This document shows positions 59,064 to 64,000 of a stretch of DNA of 64,000 nt, piece after piece (the stretch's first letter is position 1; every line of letters starts with the position of its first letter). The position numbers and the translations under genes were made by a program. The stretch spans positions 868,001-932,000 of the forward strand of contig NZ_JBCNLP010000001.1 of assembly GCF_039595395.1 (NCBI RefSeq), in the 5' to 3' direction. Source of the stretch: Novosphingobium sp. (GTDB taxonomy: Bacteria > Pseudomonadota > Alphaproteobacteria > Sphingomonadales > Sphingomonadaceae). The notes beneath the pieces were generated by a model. That model was given only the letters and a program-made list of their open reading frames with translations. It ran no database searches and was not told the DNA's origin.

Positions 59064-59735
59064 ATGTCCGAGCTTCTCTGCCCGCAATGCGGTGCCCCGG
59101 TGCCGCTGCGCAGCGCCGCCATGCCCTATGCCGTCTGCGGCCATTGCCAGAGCGTGATCAGGCGCGAAGGCGATACCGCCACGCGCATCGGCGAGGCGGC
59201 CAGTCTGCCCTTTGACGTTTCGCCCATCGAACTGGGCATGCGCGGCACGGCGCCCGATGGCGCGCCCTTCACCGTGGCCGGGCGGGTGCGCTGGGGCTGG
59301 GGCGATGGCGCGTGGAACGAATGGCTGCTGGCGCTGCCCAATGGCGGCTATGCCTGGCTGGGTGAGGCGATGGGGCAGTTCCAATATCTGACCGAGCGCG
59401 CCAATCTGCTCGATCACCCGCTGCTGCGTGAGTTTGCCCAAGGCGGTGCCTTGCCGCTGGGCGCGACAATCGATCTGGACGGGCGGATCTTCACCGCCGC
59501 CGATGTGAAACGCGCCACCTGCCTTGGCAGCGAGGGTGACCTGCCTTTCGCCACCCCCATCGGCCTCGCCATCGACAGCATCGACTTTCGTGAGCCCTCG
59601 GGCGCGGCGTTGTCGGTGCAGCGCGATCCCGATGGCGTCTCGGCCTATGCCGGGGCCTATATCGACTTGAGCGTGCTCAAACCCAAGGGTCTGCGCCGGA
59701 TCGAGGGCTGGACCCTGCCGGAGGCCCTACGGTGA
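59064..59735 (+). CDS. Zinc-ribbon DUF4178 protein, short form
   Basis: A 223-residue protein. N-terminal four-cysteine zinc ribbon (CPQC at 6-9, CGHC at 25-28), then a DUF4178 domain with the typical strand pattern PFTVAGRVRWGWGDGAWNEW and LLALPNGGYAWLGEAMGQFQ. No membrane helix. DUF4178 is a beta-rich domain with no known biochemical activity, often found beside SPFH, PspA-like and aminopropyltransferase genes. Its stop overlaps the start of the next gene (GTGA). Confidence 0.85.
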   Translation: MSELLCPQCGAPVPLRSAAMPYAVCGHCQSVIRREGDTATRIGEAASLPFDVSPIELGMRGTAPDGAPFTVAGRVRWGWGDGAWNEWLLALPNGGYAWLGEAMGQFQYLTERANLLDHPLLREFAQGGALPLGATIDLDGRIFTAADVKRATCLGSEGDLPFATPIGLAIDSIDFREPSGAALSVQRDPDGVSAYAGAYIDLSVLKPKGLRRIEGWTLPEALR

Positions 59736-61120
59736 CCGACCCGCAAAAACAGCAGGCCGCAAGCCAGTCGGCACGCGCCATCACCTGCCCCTCCTGCGGG
59801 GGCAGCATCGGCATCAAGGCGGCGGGTTATACGGTGTCGGTCGCCTGCCTCTATTGCGGCACGGTGCTCGATGTCGCCAATGACGATGTGCGCGTCATCG
59901 CCGAATACCATCAGGCGGTGGCGCAGCTCGACATCCCGCTGGGCACGCGCGGCAGCCTGTTCGGCGTCGAGTGGGAGGCGATCGGCTGGCTGGAACGCTC
60001 CAGCATCGACGGCGCCTGGCAGGAATATCTGCTCTTCAACCCCTATGCCGGTTACCGCTGGCTGGTGCTGAGCGAGGGCGAATGGCAGTTCGGCACCATG
60101 CTGACCGACCGCCCCGAAACCCTCTCGGGCGAGGCGGTGCGCTGGCGCGGCAATCTCTATGAGCTGGAGGATGAGCCCTATCGCATCGCCACGCGGCGGG
60201 TGCTGGGCGAGTTCTACTGGCGGGTGCGGGCGGGCGATCAGGTCGATGCCGCCACCTTCGCGCGCGGGCGTGAGCAGCTCTCCTGCGAATGGAACGCCGA
60301 TGAAACCCAGTGGACCCAGATGGTCCCGCTCGACCGGCGCAAGGTTGGCGGGGCGTTCGGGCCCCAGGATAAGCCCGGCCCCAAGGGCAAGCCCGAAAAA
60401 CCTGCCGCTGGTCCGCAAACGGCCCGCGGCGGCTGGTCGGACCGGCCTTTCTCAGCCGACGGCGATGTGCGGCGGATGGTCGGCTGGGGGCTGGCGGCGC
60501 TGGTCGTCATGCTGGTGGTGATGGCCAGCCTTTCGGGCGATCGCGCCGGCATGAAGGGCTCGATGCAGGTGGTGGTCGACGGTGCCGCCACACATGGTGA
60601 ATTTGGCCCGGTCGAGGTTGGCCGCGCCAAACAGATGCTGACGGTCCATCTGGATGGGCCCGCGCTGAGCAATGAATGGGTGGATGTGAAGCTGACGCTG
60701 GTCAACCGCGTCACCCATCAGGCCATTCCCGCCGTCGCCACGCTGGAGAATTACAACGGATCGGATTCGGATGGCAATTGGACCAGCGGCGATCACGATG
60801 CCACGCTTCATCTCTATGATGTGCCGCGCGGCAGCTACAATCTGCTGATCGAGGGGCAGGGGCATAGCTGGCATGATCCCAATGCCCCCACCACGGCATC
60901 TCTGGTCCATGATGCGCAGATCGCCGCAGGGCTGCCCACGACGGATGCCACCAATCCTTGGGGGCTGGTGGAAAAGCCGCCGCTCCGGACCGAGGCTCTG
61001 ACCTTTCTTGTCGAGGATGGCGGGATGGACTGGCCGCTGTTCTGGACCTTTGCCGTGCTGATCATGGGCGTGCCTTGCGTCATCCTGATCTATCGCGTCA
61101 GCGGGGGAGGGCGGCGATGA
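59732..61120 (+). CDS. Zinc-ribbon DUF4178 membrane protein, long form
   Basis: A 462-residue protein starting at GTG 59732. The zinc ribbon has Cys19, 22, 39 and 42 (CPSC, CLYC). A DUF4178 domain follows (SLFGVEWEAIGWLERSSIDG, EYLLFNPYAGYRWLVLSEGE), then a basic linker (PQDKPGPKGKPEKPA) and a membrane helix at about 250-268. A beta-rich domain of about 150 residues (VEVGRAKQMLTVHLDGPALS) probably lies in the periplasm. A second helix (433-452) returns to the cytoplasm. It shares a fold with the preceding protein and likely pairs with it. Stop overlaps the small downstream gene (ATGA). Confidence 0.83.
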   Translation: MTDPQKQQAASQSARAITCPSCGGSIGIKAAGYTVSVACLYCGTVLDVANDDVRVIAEYHQAVAQLDIPLGTRGSLFGVEWEAIGWLERSSIDGAWQEYLLFNPYAGYRWLVLSEGEWQFGTMLTDRPETLSGEAVRWRGNLYELEDEPYRIATRRVLGEFYWRVRAGDQVDAATFARGREQLSCEWNADETQWTQMVPLDRRKVGGAFGPQDKPGPKGKPEKPAAGPQTARGGWSDRPFSADGDVRRMVGWGLAALVVMLVVMASLSGDRAGMKGSMQVVVDGAATHGEFGPVEVGRAKQMLTVHLDGPALSNEWVDVKLTLVNRVTHQAIPAVATLENYNGSDSDGNWTSGDHDATLHLYDVPRGSYNLLIEGQGHSWHDPNAPTTASLVHDAQIAAGLPTTDATNPWGLVEKPPLRTEALTFLVEDGGMDWPLFWTFAVLIMGVPCVILIYRVSGGGRR

Positions 61121-61302
61121 GCAAGCGCATGATCCTGTTCTTCCTGTGGTGCGCGTTGCTGGTGCTGGGCTCCGGCGCGGCGGCCTGGACGGGCTGGTCG
61201 CCCTATGGTGACGACGATGGCGGGGCGCGCAGCGGTCCGCATGGTGGGGGCAGCCATGGTGGTTACTATGGCGGCCACTGGTACGGCCCGATGCACAAGT
61301 GA
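61117..61302 (+). CDS. Small Gly/His-rich membrane protein of the SPFH-DUF4178 cluster
   Basis: A 61-residue protein starting at ATG 61117, which overlaps the previous stop. One hydrophobic helix (MILFFLWCALLVLGSGAAAW) is followed by WTGWSPYGDDDGGARSG and a Gly/His/Tyr-rich tail (HGGGSHGGYYGGHWYGPMHK). I do not know a named family; similar short Gly-rich proteins ending in YGPxHK seem to recur beside aminopropyltransferase genes, from memory and unchecked. The tail could bind metal. The coupled start and position make it very likely real. Confidence 0.7.
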   Translation: MSKRMILFFLWCALLVLGSGAAAWTGWSPYGDDDGGARSGPHGGGSHGGYYGGHWYGPMHK

Positions 61303-61306
61303 CCCC

Positions 61307-62884
61307 ATGAGCGATATTTTCGATGATGTGCCGCCTGCCGATGCGAGCGGCGATGCTGCTCCTGCCGAGGGCTGGTCGCGCACCCATGCCGCGATCCTGC
61401 TGCTGTCCGTGCTGGTGGTGGCGACCTGCGGGCTGATCTACGAATTGCTGGCGAGCACGCTGGCCAGCTATCTGCTGGGCGACAGCGTGACCCAGTTCTC
61501 GACGGTGATCGGCACCTATCTCTTCGCCATGGGGGTGGGCAGTTACCTGTCGCGCTTTGTGCGCGGCGACGAATTGGGCGCCTTTATCCGTGTCGAGGTG
61601 ATGATCGCCATGCTGGGCGGGTGGAGCGCGGCGGGGCTGTTCCTCGCCTATCCGCTGGCGGATGATTTCCGGCTGTTGCTCTATGCGTTGGTGCTGTTGA
61701 TCGGCCTGCTGGTGGGGCTGGAAATTCCGCTGCTGATCCGCATTTTGCGCGGGCGTTTCGCCTTTCGAGAGCTGGTCTCGAATGTGCTGACCTATGATTA
61801 TGTCGGCGCGCTGATTGCCTCGCTGGCCTTTCCGCTGTTTCTGGTGCCGCATCTGGGGATGATCCGCACGGGGATGGTCTTCGGCCTTGCCAATGTGGCG
61901 GTGGCCATCGCTCTGCTGCTGGTGCTGCGCGAACAGCGGCGCGTGGCGGGCGATCTGCTGGCTTCCGCTTTGGTGGCGATCAGCCTGATCGTCGGCCTGT
62001 TCGTGGCCGAGCGCATCCAGCGCTATTCCGAGGTCGCCTATTATGGCGAGGGGGTGATCCATGCCCGCTCCACCCCCTATCAGCGCATCGTGCTGACGCG
62101 GCGCGGGGGCGAGTTGCGGCTCTACCTCAACGGCAATCTGCAATTCTCCTCGCGCGACGAATATCGCTATCATGAGGCGCTGGTCTGGCCGGTGCTGGGC
62201 CGTGTCGCCACGCCACGCCATGTGCTGATCCTTGGCGGCGGCGACGGCCTTGCCGCGCGCGAGGTGCTGAAGGACAAGGCGGTCGAACATATCGATCTGG
62301 TCGATCTCGATCCCGAGATGACCCGCATGTTCCGCCGCACGCCGCAACTGGTGGCGCTCAATCAGGGATCGCTGACCAACCCGCGCCTCACCGTGACCAA
62401 TGCCGATGCCTTCCGCTGGGTGAGGCAGGCGCGCGGGCCTTACGATGCGGTGATCGTGGATTTTCCCGATCCCACCGAATATTCGCTGGGCAAGCTCTAC
62501 ACCGAAAGCTTCTATCGCGAGGTGTCGCGCCTGCTGGCCCCCGATGGGGTGATGGTGGTGCAGTCGACCAGCCCGCTGGTGGCGCCGCGCTCCTACTGGA
62601 CGGTGGCCAGCACGCTGGAGGCCTCGGGCCTGTCCGCGCGCGGCTATCATGTTTACGTCCCCAGCTTTGGCGAGTGGGGCTATACGTTGGCGGCGCATGA
62701 TCCGGCGCGGGTCGCCAGCGCGGCGGTGCTGCCTGCGGGCCTCAAGTTCCTGACCCCCGCCGCCGAAAGGCTGATGTTCGATTTTCCTCCCGATATGGCC
62801 CGCCGCGCGACGCCGGTGAACCGGCTGGACAATCAGGCTCTGGTGCGCAGCTTCTCGGAAGAATGGTCGCATTATGAAGGTTGA
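61307..62884 (+). CDS. Membrane-anchored polyamine aminopropyltransferase (spermidine-synthase-like)
   Basis: A 525-residue protein. The N-terminal half (about 25-225) has six to seven membrane helices with the signature CGLIYELLASTLASYLLGDS. The C-terminal half is a spermidine-synthase Rossmann domain with ILGGGDGLAAREVL (about 309), the VDLDPEM motif (about 331) and the catalytic aspartate in VDFPDPTEYSLGKLY (about 384). YLNGNLQFSSRDEYRYHEAL matches the substrate gate. It should transfer an aminopropyl group from decarboxylated SAM to an amine near the membrane. No speD gene is visible; it may lie outside the window. Confidence 0.9.
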   Translation: MSDIFDDVPPADASGDAAPAEGWSRTHAAILLLSVLVVATCGLIYELLASTLASYLLGDSVTQFSTVIGTYLFAMGVGSYLSRFVRGDELGAFIRVEVMIAMLGGWSAAGLFLAYPLADDFRLLLYALVLLIGLLVGLEIPLLIRILRGRFAFRELVSNVLTYDYVGALIASLAFPLFLVPHLGMIRTGMVFGLANVAVAIALLLVLREQRRVAGDLLASALVAISLIVGLFVAERIQRYSEVAYYGEGVIHARSTPYQRIVLTRRGGELRLYLNGNLQFSSRDEYRYHEALVWPVLGRVATPRHVLILGGGDGLAAREVLKDKAVEHIDLVDLDPEMTRMFRRTPQLVALNQGSLTNPRLTVTNADAFRWVRQARGPYDAVIVDFPDPTEYSLGKLYTESFYREVSRLLAPDGVMVVQSTSPLVAPRSYWTVASTLEASGLSARGYHVYVPSFGEWGYTLAAHDPARVASAAVLPAGLKFLTPAAERLMFDFPPDMARRATPVNRLDNQALVRSFSEEWSHYEG

Positions 62885-62887
62885 AGG

Positions 62888-64000
62888 ATGACCATCGAGG
62901 TTGGGCGTCGCGGCGTATTGGCCGGGGGATTGGCAGCCAGCCTTGCCGGATGCTCTGGCGAAAGCGAAGGCAGATGGCCGGGCAAGCTTCTGGGCGCGGA
63001 TTTTGATCGCGGGCATGCGCTGCGTGATCTTGATCCGGCGCGAGCCATGGCGGAAACCGGCCCGGAAGAGCATGTCGGCGTGCTGATCGCGGGTGGTGGC
63101 GTGGCGGGGCTGGCGACCGGCTGGCGTCTGGCCGAGGCCGGTTTTAACAGCTTCACCCTGCTGGAACTGGAAGATGACATCGGCGGCAATGCGCGCGGCG
63201 GGGCGAACAAGGTCAGCGCCTTTCCATGGGGCGCGCATTACCTGCCGATCCCCAACCGCGAGGCCAAGGCGCTGATCCATATGCTGAAGCAATTCGGCAT
63301 GATCATCGGTGAGGAAGGCGGCGCCCCCGTCTACGACCCCTATCAGATCTGCGCCGATCTGGAAGAACGCCTGTTCTGGCAGGGCGCGTGGCAGGAGGGC
63401 CTCTATCCCACCACCGGCCTCTCCGTCGACGATACCGCCCAGCGCGACCGTTTCAGCGCGGCGATGGCGGCGTTCTCCAAGGCGACAGGCAAGGACGGTC
63501 GCCCGGCCTTCGCCAGCCCCATGGCGCTTTCCAACCAGGACGAGGCCTATACCGCGCTGGACAAGACCCATTTCGCCGCATGGCTGGACCAGCAGCATTT
63601 CACCAGCGGGCCTTTGAGGGCCTATATCCGCTACTGCTGCCGCGACGATTACGGCGCCGAGCTGGAGCATGTTTCGGCCTGGGCGGGCATCCGCTATTTC
63701 GCCTGCCGCCGGGGCTGGGCCGCGCGCGGCGTCGGCGAGCGCGAACTGGTCTGGCCCGAGGGCAACACCCGCCTCTCGCATGAGATGGCCAAACGCATCG
63801 CCCCGCATATCCGCAGCGGCCAGAGCCTCGTTCATGCCGCGCCTCAGGAGGGCGGCGGCGTGCTTGCGCTGGCCTATGATCATCGCGCGAAAGCCCTGCG
63901 TCGTTACCACGCCGATGCCTTGGTGCTGGCCATGCCGCAGTTCGTGGCGCGCCATCTGGTGGCGGGGATCGGCGCGCAGGGCCTGACCTATGCCCCATGG
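62888..64000 (+). CDS. FAD-dependent oxidoreductase with Tat-type lipoprotein signal, 3' truncated by window edge
   Basis: The frame is open from ATG 62888 to the window end (371 codons, no stop). The N-terminus VGRRGVLAGGLAASLAGC has a twin arginine and a lipobox (Cys22), which suggests a folded, FAD-loaded lipoprotein exported by Tat. The FAD-binding motif VLIAGGGVAGLATGWRLAEA starts near residue 67 and is followed by LLELEDDIGGNARGG, typical of amine-oxidase or protoporphyrinogen-oxidase-like flavoproteins. Located three bases after the aminopropyltransferase gene, so a polyamine-related substrate is a reasonable guess but unproved. Confidence 0.85.
   Translation, partial: MTIEVGRRGVLAGGLAASLAGCSGESEGRWPGKLLGADFDRGHALRDLDPARAMAETGPEEHVGVLIAGGGVAGLATGWRLAEAGFNSFTLLELEDDIGGNARGGANKVSAFPWGAHYLPIPNREAKALIHMLKQFGMIIGEEGGAPVYDPYQICADLEERLFWQGAWQEGLYPTTGLSVDDTAQRDRFSAAMAAFSKATGKDGRPAFASPMALSNQDEAYTALDKTHFAAWLDQQHFTSGPLRAYIRYCCRDDYGAELEHVSAWAGIRYFACRRGWAARGVGERELVWPEGNTRLSHEMAKRIAPHIRSGQSLVHAAPQEGGGVLALAYDHRAKALRRYHADALVLAMPQFVARHLVAGIGAQGLTYAPW

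Noticed and set aside
60452..63955. A minus-strand frame of more than 1100 codons across the SPFH/DUF4178/aminopropyltransferase operon
   Set aside because: Shadow of three well-supported plus-strand genes. The product is His/Gln/Arg-rich without domain pattern, as typical for antisense frames in this window.

Overview
The window is high-GC chromosomal DNA from an alphaproteobacterium, most likely a sphingomonad close to Novosphingobium. This rests on the order of the division cluster, the aa3 oxidase operon layout, many GTGA/ATGA/TTGA coupled starts, a sphingomonad-style TonB-dependent receptor and the protein family mix. The genus is inference. I see no insertion sequence, prophage or CRISPR array. 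Most genes are housekeeping, and the accessory signal lies in intergenic repeats and in the last 6 kb.

Layout. 1-8.6 kb: end of the dcw cluster, murG(partial)-murC-murB-ddl-ftsQ-ftsA-ftsZ, closed by a strong terminator. 8.6-14 kb: a TPR/SPOR protein, a YbjN protein, proC, a Bax-inhibitor-1 membrane protein and a proline-rich lipoprotein. 14-16.6 kb: tRNA-Ala(CGC), obgE and a short siroheme-synthase-like gene. 16.6-22.4 kb (minus): pyrE-pdxJ-acpS-lepB, then an AI-2E/PerM transporter, a DUF3089 hydrolase, ruvX and a coupled 53-54 residue membrane protein. 22.6-31.5 kb: aa3 oxidase and assembly genes (coxB, coxA, a frameshifted ctaB, a CoxF-like protein, ctaG, coxC, DUF983, surf1), then thrC and an rRNA methyltransferase. 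31.8-36.8 kb: folB, an SDR-like remnant, moaA-moaD-moaE, a lipoprotein, rplU-rpmA and a GNAT protein. 36.9-40.5 kb: a metal-hydrolase-like protein divergent from a TetR regulator, ygfZ and a histidine-rich cation diffusion facilitator. 40.8-49.5 kb: a TonB-dependent receptor, mtgA, a GT-C-like membrane protein and a branched-chain keto-acid dehydrogenase operon (E1a, E1b, E2). 49.6-58 kb: purU, scoAB, an EmrAB/outer-membrane-lipoprotein tripartite pump and a LysR regulator. 58-64 kb: SPFH-SHOCT protein, two zinc-ribbon DUF4178 proteins, a small Gly/His-rich membrane protein, a membrane-anchored aminopropyltransferase and a lipidated FAD oxidoreductase that runs off the end.

Three things stand out. 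First, eight copies of a nested palindromic intergenic element of about 185-235 bp (one decayed) lie between genes. Its ends are GC-rich hairpins flanked by GCTCCC/GGGAGC. Second, the 58-64 kb operon looks like an envelope or membrane-stress module built around polyamine or aminopropyl chemistry and is the best candidate for a poorly described system. Third, several single-gene oddities deserve checking: a one-base frameshift in ctaB, an 80-residue His-Lys-Pro tail on FtsQ, and a siroheme synthase whose methyltransferase half is reduced to a stub.
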